NCBI GenBank assembly: GCA_900472675.1
Contig: UCJA01000009.1
Coordinates: 358,551-422,550 of the forward strand
DNA from: Hyphomicrobiales bacterium
GTDB taxonomy: Bacteria; Pseudomonadota; Alphaproteobacteria; Rhizobiales; Rhizobiaceae
Direction: 5' to 3'
DNA length: 64,000 nucleotides
Shown piece by piece: positions 1 through 9,215 of this stretch (position 1 is the stretch's first letter; the number at the start of each line of letters is the position of its first letter). A program made the position numbers and the translations under genes. The notes beneath the pieces were generated by a model. That model saw nothing but the letters and a program-made list of their open reading frames with translations. It made no database searches and was not told the origin of the DNA.

Positions 1-33
1 GCCGAGTACGCCAGGGCCGATCAACCAATAAAA

Positions 34-966
34 TCAGATGTCCAGCATCCCCTCGGCAATCTTGATCGCCTGCCCGCCGATGCGCGCGCGCGATATCCCG
101 TCCTCCCGCACGTCGAGATGCAGGTGAATGTAAGACGGGCGTCCCATCTCCACGCCCTGCTCGATCATGATGGGATGATGTCCCTCGGGCAGCGCATCGA
201 AATGGTGGATGGCGCCAGACAGCGCCGCGACCGCAGCACCGGTTGCCGGGTCTTCGGCAATCCCCATCTCGGGCGAAAACATCCGGGCATGGAACTTCGC
301 CTGATGGTGGACGCCACCGCGACAGTAGACATAGGCGGAGGCGAGGCTCCCCTCGGCAAAGGGCGCCGCCTGCTCCCAGAGCGTCGGATCGAACTGGAGC
401 CCCTGCACGGCCGCCAGATTGCGCAGCGGGATCATCAGGAAGGGCACCCCGGCCGACCACACCGACGCGACATGGTTCTCGAAGCCGATGTCTCCGACCT
501 TGACGCTAAGAGCATCGGCAATCCGCTGCCGGTCGAGATGCAGCTCGGTTTGCACCGGCTTGCGCGGCAGGTCGAACTCTGCAAAGCCCACCTCCCCCCG
601 TCGAAGCCGCACGGCGCAGCGAACCGGGCCGATCGCCTCCTCCAGCATGCAGACGAGGTCCAGTTCGTCCAGATCCTCGCCGTGCTCGAGTTCCGCCAGG
701 GCAACCGCCGTGCCGACGGTCGGATGGCCGGCGAACGGCAGTTCCTTGGCGGGCGTGAAAATGCGAAGGCGGGCGGCATGAGCCGCATTTTCTGCCTTCT
801 GCACGAAGACGGTCTCGGAGAGATTGAGCTCGCGGGCCACCGCCTGCATCATCTCCGGGTCGAGTTCATCACCGTCGAGAACGACGGCGAGAGGATTACC
901 GGCAAGCTTGCGGTCGGTGAAAACGTCGTAGATGCGATAGCGGCGTAGCAACGAACATCCCCTCAT
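34..966 (-). CDS. PhzF family isomerase/epimerase-like protein
   Basis: The 310-residue product matches the PhzF/YddE (diaminopimelate-epimerase fold) family in length and motifs. The N-terminal half carries NLSETVFV, whose Glu51 matches the catalytic glutamate of PhzF, followed by ELPFAGHPTVGTA. The C-terminal half has the mirror motif EDPATGAAVAAL. The family isomerises small acids in phenazine-type or unknown pathways. No phenazine genes are nearby, so the substrate is unknown. I chose the ATG at 966 because homology to the family begins right after it; the open frame continues upstream without family features. The next gene on the same strand starts upstream at 1768 and ends at 1019, so the two may be co-transcribed. 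Confidence 0.85.
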   Translation of the reverse strand: MRGCSLLRRYRIYDVFTDRKLAGNPLAVVLDGDELDPEMMQAVARELNLSETVFVQKAENAAHAARLRIFTPAKELPFAGHPTVGTAVALAELEHGEDLDELDLVCMLEEAIGPVRCAVRLRRGEVGFAEFDLPRKPVQTELHLDRQRIADALSVKVGDIGFENHVASVWSAGVPFLMIPLRNLAAVQGLQFDPTLWEQAAPFAEGSLASAYVYCRGGVHHQAKFHARMFSPEMGIAEDPATGAAVAALSGAIHHFDALPEGHHPIMIEQGVEMGRPSYIHLHLDVREDGISRARIGGQAIKIAEGMLDI

Positions 967-1018
967 CTGATGATGCTCGCCGCAAACTGCCCGACCGCGC
1001 CGCCCCGTGCAACCCTCT

Positions 1019-1768
1019 TCAGCCGTACGAAGGCCGATCGCGGAAATACCAGTCGAGCACCGGCAGCATGCCGACATTGTAGGGATGGGCCTGCGGATCG
1101 GCCGAACGGATGATGACCGGCCCGGCGATCTCCTTATCTTCGGCGACCTGCATGTGTGCCTCGATGCGCGCACTCAGCTCCTGCGCCGTCAGGTCGAACC
1201 GGTATATCCGGAACAGCGTCACGGCCCGGCGAAAATGTGCCGCGTGGTACCCAGGCTCAGCCTGCGCGTCGCTGAGATCGAGCCCCGTCTCCTCCAGCAC
1301 CTCACGCCGCATGTTGTGATCCGGATCGCAGAACCCACCGGCCACATCCACGGGCTCGAAGGATCCGCACGCGAAGTAGACCATGCCCGCATTGGCCGTA
1401 TGGCTTCCCATGCGGATGGCGACAAGAGCGCCATCGGAGGTTTCCAGCACCGGATAGGCATAGATATGAACGCCGCCGCGCCGCTCTGCCTGCTTGCGCC
1501 ACCAGAGGAAGGTGGCAAAGGAGATCTCGTGGCCCTGGCTGACCATGCGCCGGCGGGAAAGCCCGATGCGCGCCTGCAGCAGCATGCGCCCATTGAACAG
1601 ATCGGGATTGGCCGCGACCTCCAGGGCCCAGTTCTCGGCGATCGCCTCGCGCTCGGCGATGTATAAAGGGTGGTCCCCCGATAGCACGGCGATCTCGACC
1701 TCATCGATCGCGAACACGGCCTGCTCGGCCGGCCAGTCTTGAAAATCTTCGGAAAGCGGGAATCTCAT
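1019..1768 (-). CDS. NUDIX hydrolase domain protein
   Basis: This 249-residue protein has a NUDIX-like box in its C-terminal half: a Gly-Gly pair, a short loop and then RREVLEETGLDL, which keeps the REXXEEXG core that binds Mg2+. The first 120 residues (start MRFPLSEDFQDW) are a separate N-terminal region, as in the NADH-pyrophosphatase-like branch of NUDIX proteins. A role in hydrolysing a nucleoside diphosphate derivative is expected from the family; the substrate is not identifiable. The ATG at 1768 has a GGAAG ribosome-binding sequence about seven bases upstream. An in-frame ATG at 1867 would overlap the ABC gene and is less likely. The gene follows the ABC transporter genes on the same strand. 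Confidence 0.75.
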   Translation of the reverse strand: MRFPLSEDFQDWPAEQAVFAIDEVEIAVLSGDHPLYIAEREAIAENWALEVAANPDLFNGRMLLQARIGLSRRRMVSQGHEISFATFLWWRKQAERRGGVHIYAYPVLETSDGALVAIRMGSHTANAGMVYFACGSFEPVDVAGGFCDPDHNMRREVLEETGLDLSDAQAEPGYHAAHFRRAVTLFRIYRFDLTAQELSARIEAHMQVAEDKEIAGPVIIRSADPQAHPYNVGMLPVLDWYFRDRPSYG

Positions 1769-1854
1769 GGGCTTCCAGACGTATCTTTCATGCAGCAACA
1801 GGATGCGTCCGCGTCCCGGATCGAACGATCCTAACCCGACCATCCGAGTTCTGG

Positions 1855-2880
1855 CTACAGCCGCCATCCGTGATGGAGGATAGCCGGCACGCTCTCGCCC
1901 ACCTGCACCGAGACCCGCGAAAAGGCCCGCACCACCTGCCCGTCTGGCAGGCTGAGCTTAACCGCGTAGCGCTCGCCTTCAAACAGCACCGACAGAACCT
2001 GTGCGGCGATCCCGCCCGCGGCGATCTCCACGTCCTGGGGCCTCACCAGCACATCGACCGCCACGCCGGCGCCTCCCTCCAGCATGCGCTGCATCGTCGC
2101 CCGGTCGAACAGACGATAGTGACCGACCGGTGACGGCAGCGACAGGATGGCGCCCTGCCCGATCAGCGATCCCACCAGCCGGCCTTCGGGCCGTGCATAG
2201 ATCTCCTCGGGCGTCGCGACCTGCAACAGCCGGCCTTCCGACATCACCGCCACGTCGGTGGCCAGCGCCATGGCCTCCGCCTGGTCGTGGGTTACATAGA
2301 TCATGGTGGCGCCGGACCGCTGATGGAACTCGCGAAACGTCTCTTCCATCTCCTGCCGCAAATGCCGGTCGAGATTGGCGAGCGGTTCGTCGAGCAGCAC
2401 CACATCGGGATCTGTCACAAGGCAGCGCGCAAGCGCGACCCTCTGGCGCTGCCCGCCGGAAAGGTCGGCGGGACGTCGGTCCGCATAAGCGTCCAGCCGC
2501 ACGGCAGCGAGCGCACTTGCTACCCGGCTGCGCTGTTCCTCGGTGCCGAGCCTGCGTACCTTCAGCGGATAACCGACATTCTCCGCGACGCTCATGTGGG
2601 GCCAGAGCGCATAGGACTGGAAGACCATCGCCATGTTGCGGTGTTCGGGAGCCTCCATAGTGTCGTCGGAGGCCAGGCAGCGCTCGCCTATTTGAATCGT
2701 GCCCCCAGTCGGTGCCTCGAACCCGGCGATCATCCGCAGCACGGTCGTCTTGCCGCAGCCGGACGGCCCCAGCAGCGCCAGCAGCCCGCCTTCGCGCACC
2801 GTCAGAGTCACATTCTCCACGGCAGCCCGGCCGGTGCCGTCGAACCGCTTGGAAATGTTCTTAAGAATCAGCTGCGCCAT
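1855..2880 (-). CDS. ABC transporter ATPase (iron/phosphonate-type importer)
   Basis: This is the cytoplasmic ATPase of a binding-protein-dependent importer, 341 residues long. It has the Walker A GPSGCGKTT (about residue 39), the signature LSGGQRQRVALARCL, Walker B VVLLDEPLANLD, the H-loop YVTHDQAEAMAL and a C-terminal TOBE-like regulatory domain, as in the FbpC/PotA group. Its start overlaps the end of the permease gene by 13 bases, so translation is probably coupled. It is the last gene of a binding protein, permease, ATPase operon. The ATPase family alone does not fix the substrate; the Pho box at 5607-5624 favours a phosphorus-containing compound. Confidence 0.9.
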   Translation of the reverse strand: MAQLILKNISKRFDGTGRAAVENVTLTVREGGLLALLGPSGCGKTTVLRMIAGFEAPTGGTIQIGERCLASDDTMEAPEHRNMAMVFQSYALWPHMSVAENVGYPLKVRRLGTEEQRSRVASALAAVRLDAYADRRPADLSGGQRQRVALARCLVTDPDVVLLDEPLANLDRHLRQEMEETFREFHQRSGATMIYVTHDQAEAMALATDVAVMSEGRLLQVATPEEIYARPEGRLVGSLIGQGAILSLPSPVGHYRLFDRATMQRMLEGGAGVAVDVLVRPQDVEIAAGGIAAQVLSVLFEGERYAVKLSLPDGQVVRAFSRVSVQVGESVPAILHHGWRL

Positions 2881-4562
2881 GGCACCACTCCCTTTGGCAG
2901 CCTGCTGCCCATGGCTTCCAAGAGAAGCATCATCGCGATCACCATGATGACGACCAGCACGGAGAGTGCGGACGCGAGGTTGAAGCTGCCGCTGTCGTCG
3001 AGATTGTAGATGGCGACGCCGAGCGTCTGCGTGCCGGCGGACCAGAGCAGTGCGGAGACAGTGAGCTCGTTGCAGGCGATCAGGAACACCAGGATCACCG
3101 AGGCCCCCGCAGCCGGCGCGACGAGCGGAACAAGGATGTCCCTCATCCGACGGCCGAAGTTTGCGCCGGAAAGCCTTGCAGCTTCCTCGAGCGAGGGATC
3201 CACCTGCCGGAAGGCGCTGGTCACCGGCTTCAGGCTGACGGCGAGGAAGCTCGAGAGATAGGCAAGCAGGATGATCCAGATCGTGCCGTAGATGGAGACG
3301 TTGATCAGCGGCAGCGGGGCTGCGAAGAGAAGAATGAAGGCAACCGCCAGCACCACGCCTGGAAGCGCGTAGGGCATCTCCGCAAGCGCCGTGATCACCG
3401 CTGCAAAACGGCTGCCTCCCCGCACCAGGAAATATCCCATCAGCACCGAAACTAGTAGCAGTCCGAAGGCGGTCGTCAGCGACAGGCCGATCGAATTGAC
3501 GAAGGCGGTGCGCGTCACCGCCTGGCGCAACAGGATCTCCTCATAGGCATGCAGGGTGACCGTGGCCGGTGTCAGCGTCACGCCATAGGCAGGCGCGAAG
3601 GAACTCGCCACAAGCGCGATCAGCGGCAAAAAGAGGATGATCCCGATGGTCAGCCACAGCAGCAACTCCGCAGCGAGCCTAAAGCGGCCGAGCCGGAACA
3701 CGGCAATCTGGCCCGACAGTCCGATCACGCGGTAGTCGCGTCCCCGCAGCACCCGGCTTTCCACCAGCAATCCTAGAACGCAAAGCACCGCGATCAGCCC
3801 GGAAAGCACGGAGATATCCGCGAATGTCCCCGCATCGAAAGCGGCGAACTTCTGGTAGATCAAAGTCGGCAGTGTGTAGATCGAGGCCGGAATTCCAAGG
3901 ATGGCCGGGATCCCGAAATTGCCCACGCAGGAGACGAAGGCGATGGCAGCGCCGGCCGCAAACCCAGGCAGTGACAGCGGCAGGATGATGTCCTTCAGCA
4001 CCTGGAAAGAGGACGCCCCGGACAGCCGCGCTGCCTCGACGGCATCCCGCGGCAGAGCCAGCAGCCCTGCCCTCAAAGACAGGTAGACCAGCGCCGCATT
4101 CTGCACGCCGAACAGGAAGGCGATGCCGCCGATCGAATAGAGCGGCTGCGGGCTGCCGAGCGGCGGTGCCAGCCCGATCGCCTTGAGGAGCGTGCTGGAG
4201 GGACCCATCATGCTGATCCAGGACAGCGCGGTCACCTGCGGCGGGATCATCGTGGGCAGCATGAACAGGAACCCGAGCACCCTCTTGCCGCGGATGTCGA
4301 ACAGCGTCAGCAGGAGCGCAAACCCACCGCCCAGCAAAACGGCGGCCACCATGCCGAAAAACGAAGTGACGACGGTATTATAGACGGGTCGCCACAGAGT
4401 CGGATCCGTGAGGACGCCCTGCGCTCCGCCCGCCAGCGCTGAGGCGACGCCGGTTACCGCAAGCCGCCCGAGCGGCAGCACGCTGAGAATGATGATGGCT
4501 GTCACCACGAAGGGAAACAGCCAGCCCGGCTGGCCGTTTGCCCTCTTGCGAAACCTGCTCAT
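2868..4562 (-). CDS. ABC transporter permease, fused two-half type
   Basis: The 564-residue membrane protein is a tandem duplication of the binding-protein-dependent permease domain, as in FbpB/AfuB and 2-aminoethylphosphonate permeases. Each half ends with an EAA loop that docks the ATPase: EAARLSGASSFQVLKDI near residue 177 and EEAARLSGANFGRRMRDI near residue 458. About twelve hydrophobic segments can be seen. It starts 12 bases after the binding-protein gene and overlaps the ATPase gene, so the three genes form one operon transcribed leftward. The exact substrate cannot be read from this subunit. Confidence 0.9.
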   Translation of the reverse strand: MSRFRKRANGQPGWLFPFVVTAIIILSVLPLGRLAVTGVASALAGGAQGVLTDPTLWRPVYNTVVTSFFGMVAAVLLGGGFALLLTLFDIRGKRVLGFLFMLPTMIPPQVTALSWISMMGPSSTLLKAIGLAPPLGSPQPLYSIGGIAFLFGVQNAALVYLSLRAGLLALPRDAVEAARLSGASSFQVLKDIILPLSLPGFAAGAAIAFVSCVGNFGIPAILGIPASIYTLPTLIYQKFAAFDAGTFADISVLSGLIAVLCVLGLLVESRVLRGRDYRVIGLSGQIAVFRLGRFRLAAELLLWLTIGIILFLPLIALVASSFAPAYGVTLTPATVTLHAYEEILLRQAVTRTAFVNSIGLSLTTAFGLLLVSVLMGYFLVRGGSRFAAVITALAEMPYALPGVVLAVAFILLFAAPLPLINVSIYGTIWIILLAYLSSFLAVSLKPVTSAFRQVDPSLEEAARLSGANFGRRMRDILVPLVAPAAGASVILVFLIACNELTVSALLWSAGTQTLGVAIYNLDDSGSFNLASALSVLVVIMVIAMMLLLEAMGSRLPKGVVPWRS

Positions 4563-4574
4563 GCTAGCTGAACG

Positions 4575-5558
4575 TCAGCCCTTGACGGCGAAGATGTCGG
4601 AGAAGGTCTTCACGTCGGTGCCCGAATTTTTCAACGCGTCCGTTGCGTTGATCGGCAGAAGCTTGATCTTGTCGCGGGCCGGGAAACCGGCGGGCACGCC
4701 CATGCCGTTGCGGGCCGGGATATAGCCGAGCTTCAGGAAACCTTCCTGGCCCTTTTCCGACAGGACATAGTCGATGAACTTCTTGGCGGCATCCGCATGC
4801 TTGGTTGAAGCGAGGATCGCGACAGGCTCGGTCACTGCCGAAACGCCTTCCTCCGGAAACACGAATTCGATCGGTGCGCCCTTCGCCTTCTCACGGATCG
4901 GCATGTAGTCGACCACTACGCCATAGGCCTTTTCGCCCGATGCCACCGACTTCAACACGGCGCCGTTGCCGCCGGCAGCGATCGCACCATTGGCCTTCAG
5001 CTGCTTGTAGTAGTCCCAGCCGAGGCTCGAAACGGAGGCAAGCGTCTGCGCATGGATCAGCGCTGCACCCGAGGCGAGCGGGCTTGGCATGGTCACGAGA
5101 CCCTTTGCCTCGGGGCTGGTCAGATCCTTCCAGCCGCGTGGCTTCATCGAAGCCTGCGTGTTGTACATGATGCCCGTGGTGATCAGCTTGGTCGAGTAAT
5201 AGGCACCATCGGCATCATAGAGCGTCTTGTCGTAATGGGCAGCTTCCGGCGAGGCATAGGCCATAAGCTGGCCCGCCTGCTTCAGGCGCTCCAGCGTTAC
5301 CGTGTCGGCGATCAGCAGCACGTCGGCAGCCGGGCTACCGGCAGCGATTTCCGCGTTCAGCTTCGCCATGATCTGGGGTGTCCCGTCGCGCACCCACTGG
5401 ACGTCGATGCCCGGGTTGGCAGCCTTGAAACCATCCACAGTCGCCTGGGCGTCCTCATTAGGCTGGCTCGTGTAAAGCACGAGGTCGGCAGCTTGGACGG
5501 CGCCGGCAGCAAGGCTGAGCGTGACGACGGCGGTGAAAGCGGCAAGCAGGTTTTTCAT
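4575..5558 (-). CDS. Periplasmic solute-binding protein of ABC importer
   Basis: The 327-residue protein begins with a signal peptide (MKNLLAAFTAVVTLSLAAGA, cleavage probably after VQA) and continues with the type II binding-protein fold of the FbpA/AfuA ferric group (YTSQPNEDAQ, MYNTQASMKPRGWKDL). In ferric binding proteins two adjacent tyrosines bind iron at the position of Tyr218-Met219 here (VVDYMPIREK). The second tyrosine is missing, which argues against iron. Related proteins bind 2-aminoethylphosphonate or phosphoglycerate. With the Pho box 49 bases upstream, I infer an organophosphorus substrate, but this is not proven. It is the first gene of the importer operon. Confidence 0.8.
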   Translation of the reverse strand: MKNLLAAFTAVVTLSLAAGAVQAADLVLYTSQPNEDAQATVDGFKAANPGIDVQWVRDGTPQIMAKLNAEIAAGSPAADVLLIADTVTLERLKQAGQLMAYASPEAAHYDKTLYDADGAYYSTKLITTGIMYNTQASMKPRGWKDLTSPEAKGLVTMPSPLASGAALIHAQTLASVSSLGWDYYKQLKANGAIAAGGNGAVLKSVASGEKAYGVVVDYMPIREKAKGAPIEFVFPEEGVSAVTEPVAILASTKHADAAKKFIDYVLSEKGQEGFLKLGYIPARNGMGVPAGFPARDKIKLLPINATDALKNSGTDVKTFSDIFAVKG

Positions 5559-5606
5559 CTGAGGTCCTCGGGCAAGGGAGAAGTACCGGACCTAAAGCAC
5601 TCCTGG

Positions 5607-5624
5607 TTGACAGCCATGTGACAG
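5607..5624 (-). promoter_or_regulatory. Pho box (predicted PhoB site) of the ABC importer operon
   Basis: On the minus strand the sequence is CTGTCAC-ATGG-CTGTCAA: two 7-base repeats separated by 4 bases, an 11-base period. The PhoB consensus is CTGTCAT-N4-CTGTCAT, so 12 of 14 repeat positions match. The site lies 49-66 bases upstream of the binding-protein start codon, where a PhoB site would replace the -35 element. Confidence 0.8.
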
Positions 5625-5789
5625 AGGCCGCACCGCGTGCACCAATCAAGCTCCCTGGGCCCACCCGTAAGTGATTTACCATGGTGGTATTTATAACCGC
5701 AGCATTGATGCAGTAACGCCTGGCGGTTGATTGTATTGGTCAGGGAATCCTGCCATGCAAATCAGGGGGATAGAGCTTAAGGGGTGAAG

Positions 5790-7691
5790 ATGAAGGGCCA
5801 AGCGGACTGGGCTGCGCGCCTGCGTTACGAGTTCGACAAGAGCATGGCGGGCGGAGCCATAGCATTGATCGGCTGGCTGGCGCTGATCTCACTTGTCGTC
5901 ATCGTCTTCGCTGGCCTCGTCATCGCACTGAGCGGCATTGCGCCGGACGGCAAGGAGCCCATGGGCTTCATCGAAGGCGCCTGGGAATCGCTGATGCGGA
6001 CCATGGACGCCGGCACCATCGGCGGCGATGAGGGCTGGAGCTTCCGGGGTGTTTCCTTCGTCGTCACCATCGCCGGTGTCTTCGTGTTTTCGGCGTTGAT
6101 CGGCGTCATCTCCTCCGGGCTCGAGGAAAAGCTTGGCGAGTTGCGCAAGGGCCGCTCCCGCGTGCTGGAGAAGGATCACACCATCATCCTCAACTGGTCG
6201 CCCTCGATCTTCGACATCATCAACGAACTCGTCATCGCCAACCAGAGCCGCCGCAAGCCCTGCATCGTCATCATGGCGGCCCGGGACAAGGTCGAGATGG
6301 AAGACGAGATCGCCGCCAAGGTCAGCGACACCAAAAACACCCGCATCGTCTGCCGCAGCGGCGATCCGACGGATCTCTACGACCTGGCGATCGTCAACCC
6401 GCAGACCTCGCGTTCTGTGATCGTACTCTCGCCGGAGGGCGAGGACTCCGACTCGCAGGTCATCAAGACTGTGCTTGCCCTGGTCAATGATCCGAACCGG
6501 CGTGCGGAAAAATACGTGATCGCGGCGGAAATCCGCGACGCCGACAATGCCGATGTGGCGCGGATCGTCGGCGGCAGCGAAACGCAGTTGGTGCTGGCGG
6601 ATGACCTCATCTCCCGCATCGTCGTTCACACCAGCCGCCAGGCGGGCCTGAGCGCAGTCTATTCCGAACTGCTCGATTTCGACGGTTGCGAGATCTACAC
6701 GCTGGCGCAGCCCGAGATCACCGGCAAGACATTTGGCAGCGCCGTGCTTGCCTACCACAACTGCACGCTGATCGGCGTCCGCAGCAAGTCCGGCGAAATC
6801 CAGCTCAACCCCAATCCCAACCAGGTGATCGGTGCCGAGGATCAGGTTGTCATCATTGCCGAAGACGACGATTCCATCCGCACCTGGTCCGGCGACGTGG
6901 ACATCGACAAAAGCGCCATCCGCCCGATCGTGAAGCGCCCGCGCGCACCGGAACGCACATTGGTTCTTGGTTGGAACCGGCGCGGCAAGGTCATCGTAGC
7001 GGAACTGGCACGCTATGTGGCGCCCGGATCGCTGGTCACCATCGCCGCCAACACGCCCGAATTCGAGACCGAGATCGCCGCTCTGGACGTCCCGCCGACC
7101 ACCATGATTGTCGAGCACCACGTCATGGACACCAGCAGCCGGCCGGCGCTCGACGCGCTCGACATTCCCTCCTACGACCATGTGCTCGTGCTCGGCTACA
7201 GCGACCACATGTCGGCCCAGACGGCAGACACACGCACGCTGATCACGCTCCTGCAGCTGCGCAAGATCGGTGAGACGGCCGGCAAGCACATCAGCGTCGT
7301 CAGCGAGATGATCGACGTGCGCAACCGCGAGCTGGCGGAGGTCACAAGGGCGGAGGACTTCGTCGTCAGCAACAAGCTCGTCAGCTTGATGCTGGCGCAG
7401 GCCTCCGAGAACGAATCCATGGCCTCCATCTTCGAGGAACTGCTCGACGAGGAGGGGTCGGAAATCTACATGCGGCCGATCGCCGACTACCTCGATATTA
7501 CCCGACCCGTGAACTTTTTCACGGTCGCCCTGTCGGCACTGCGGCGGGGCGAAGTGGCGATCGGCTACCGACGCCAGCGGGCCGATGATGCTGACCTGCG
7601 CAACCTGGGTGGGGTGGTGGTCAATCCGCCCCGCAGGGAGCCTATCACCTTTACCGATGCGGACATGGTCATCGTGCTGGCGCAGGACTGA
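5790..7691 (+). CDS. CASTOR/POLLUX-like ion channel with RCK-type domains
   Basis: The 633-residue protein has two N-terminal membrane segments (about residues 24-46 and 88-108) around a pore-like region, then a long cytoplasmic part with two RCK/TrkA-N-like Rossmann units. The first starts at DHTIILNWSPSIFDIINEL and the second at ERTLVLGWNRRGKVIVAEL. This is the architecture of bacterial homologues of plant CASTOR, POLLUX and DMI1 channels. Cation conduction gated by a ligand is expected; the ion is unknown. The ATG at 5790 has AAGGGG five bases upstream; a GTG two codons earlier sits too close to that site. It is monocistronic and ends at a bidirectional terminator. Confidence 0.85.
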   Translation: MKGQADWAARLRYEFDKSMAGGAIALIGWLALISLVVIVFAGLVIALSGIAPDGKEPMGFIEGAWESLMRTMDAGTIGGDEGWSFRGVSFVVTIAGVFVFSALIGVISSGLEEKLGELRKGRSRVLEKDHTIILNWSPSIFDIINELVIANQSRRKPCIVIMAARDKVEMEDEIAAKVSDTKNTRIVCRSGDPTDLYDLAIVNPQTSRSVIVLSPEGEDSDSQVIKTVLALVNDPNRRAEKYVIAAEIRDADNADVARIVGGSETQLVLADDLISRIVVHTSRQAGLSAVYSELLDFDGCEIYTLAQPEITGKTFGSAVLAYHNCTLIGVRSKSGEIQLNPNPNQVIGAEDQVVIIAEDDDSIRTWSGDVDIDKSAIRPIVKRPRAPERTLVLGWNRRGKVIVAELARYVAPGSLVTIAANTPEFETEIAALDVPPTTMIVEHHVMDTSSRPALDALDIPSYDHVLVLGYSDHMSAQTADTRTLITLLQLRKIGETAGKHISVVSEMIDVRNRELAEVTRAEDFVVSNKLVSLMLAQASENESMASIFEELLDEEGSEIYMRPIADYLDITRPVNFFTVALSALRRGEVAIGYRRQRADDADLRNLGGVVVNPPRREPITFTDADMVIVLAQD

Positions 7692-7720
7692 GCCCCCCTG
7701 CAGCCTCAAGCGGAAACAGA

Positions 7721-7752
7721 AAAGCCCTTGCGAACGCTCGCAAGGGCTTTTT
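7721..7752. terminator. Bidirectional intrinsic terminator
   Basis: A perfect 13-base stem (AAAGCCCTTGCGA / TCGCAAGGGCTTT) with an ACGC loop has T-runs on both strands. It lies between the convergent channel and aminotransferase genes and can serve both. Confidence 0.9.
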
Positions 7753-7784
7753 CGTGATGTCTCCCTTGCGGGATGATTTCCGGT

Positions 7785-9029
7785 TCAGATGATCGGAAGC
7801 GTGGGATGCTCGCCAACCGAAGTGCTGGCGACCAGCCGTCCGAGGCGCTTGATGCCTTCGTCGATCATCGCGTCGTTGGTGCAGGAGAAGCTGATGCGCA
7901 GCGAGTTGGCATTGCTGCCATCCGCAAAGAAGGCCTTGCCGGGAACGAACGCCACCTTTTCCGTCGCCAGCGACTTGGCCAGAAGCTCTGCCCCGTCCAT
8001 GCCCTCCGGCAGCGTCACCCAGATAAACATCCCGCCCTCCGGCTTGGTCCAGGTTGCCGTCTTCGGCATGTATTTCTCCAGCGCCGCCAGCATGGCGTTG
8101 CGGCGTCCGCTATAGGCCTTGCGGATCTTTGCGACCTGCTGGTCGAAACCGCGGGACGCCACGTGTTCGATGGCAATCTGGTTGATCGTCGACGAGTGCA
8201 GGTCAGCCGCCTGCTTCATCAGCACCAGCTTGCGGATAACCGGCATGGCCGCGATCACGAAGCCGACGCGCAGGCCCGGCGCCAGCGTCTTGGAAAAGCT
8301 GCCGCTGTAGATCGTGCGGGTATTCTCGATGCCGCCGCTTCGGGCGATGTCGAGCGAAAGAATCGGCGCAACCGCCTCGCCGTCGAAGCGCAGGTGCTGG
8401 TAGGCCGCATCTTCGAGGATGGCGATGTCGAGTTCGTCGGCCAGCGCCAGCAGCCGCTCGCGGGCAGCCTGATCGATGGTCTCGCCGGTCGGGTTCGAGA
8501 AGTCAGCCGACAGATAGGCGAACTTGACGCTGCCGCCGTTCTTGCCGGCCGTCTCCCGGTAGGATGCCGGCGTCCGGTTGCCATTCAGCGACAGCTGGTC
8601 GTAGGAGGGCTCATAGGCGTTGAAGGCCGACAGCGCGCCGAGATAGGTCGGCCAGGTCACCAGCGCCGTGTCCGACGGGGACAGGAACAGCTTGCCGAGA
8701 TAGTCCAGGGCCTGCTGCGAACCGGAGGTGATCATTACGTTCTCGGCCGTGCACTCGATTCCGATCTTGGCCACATCCGCCACGATCCAGTCGCGCAGAG
8801 GCTTGTAGCCTTCGCTCACCGAATACTGCAGCGCAGAGCCGACCTGCGGGCCGGAGAAGATGTCGTTATAGGCATCCTTGAAGGCTTGGTCGGGAAACAG
8901 TGCAGGATCCGGAATGCCGCCCGCAAACGAGATGATGTCCGGCTGCTCTAGAAGCTTCAGCAGTTCGCGAATTTCCGAGGCACGCATGCGGCTCGTCCGG
9001 CTCGCGAAGATATGTTCCCAATCCAGCAT
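7785..9029 (-). CDS. PLP-dependent aminotransferase, class I/II fold
   Basis: The 414-residue enzyme has the fold-type I aminotransferase layout: SFAGGIPDPALFP near the N-terminus, ITSGSQQALDYLGKLF at the cofactor pocket, LSADFSNPTGETI, and the Schiff-base lysine in GSFSKTLAPGLRVGF. It resembles the LysN/2-aminoadipate and MocR-like aminotransferases but has no DNA-binding domain. The amino-acid substrate cannot be assigned. The ATG at 9029 is preceded by AGAGGAAAC at good spacing, and conserved sequence begins right after it (MLDWEHIFASRTSRM); longer in-frame starts lack family features. It is divergent from fucU. Confidence 0.88.
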   Translation of the reverse strand: MLDWEHIFASRTSRMRASEIRELLKLLEQPDIISFAGGIPDPALFPDQAFKDAYNDIFSGPQVGSALQYSVSEGYKPLRDWIVADVAKIGIECTAENVMITSGSQQALDYLGKLFLSPSDTALVTWPTYLGALSAFNAYEPSYDQLSLNGNRTPASYRETAGKNGGSVKFAYLSADFSNPTGETIDQAARERLLALADELDIAILEDAAYQHLRFDGEAVAPILSLDIARSGGIENTRTIYSGSFSKTLAPGLRVGFVIAAMPVIRKLVLMKQAADLHSSTINQIAIEHVASRGFDQQVAKIRKAYSGRRNAMLAALEKYMPKTATWTKPEGGMFIWVTLPEGMDGAELLAKSLATEKVAFVPGKAFFADGSNANSLRISFSCTNDAMIDEGIKRLGRLVASTSVGEHPTLPII

Positions 9030-9215
9030 CGGAATGTTTCCTCTTATTACCATTTTTGTGTCTTGGACTTTACAGAAGTGCCGACAGGTCAGCAATACTG
9101 ACCTATTGGCCATGCGCGATTTTTTTGCACATCTGCCGCTTTTTCTGGCTCCTTCAAGCGCCGCCTGTGCTAGCCGTCTGAGGTCAGCTGGTAGCAGCAT
9201 TCGAGGAGGAACAGC

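Noticed and set aside
4575..5558. Assigning the importer to ferric iron by name
   Set aside because: The second iron-binding tyrosine is absent and the operon has a Pho box, so an iron label would be misleading.
5889..7709. 606-codon frame antisense to the channel gene
   Set aside because: It has no family features and mirrors GC-rich codons of the real gene; the channel on the plus strand has clear domains and a ribosome site.
7773..8951. 392-codon frame antisense to the aminotransferase
   Set aside because: No motifs; the minus-strand enzyme has a PLP lysine and a proper start.
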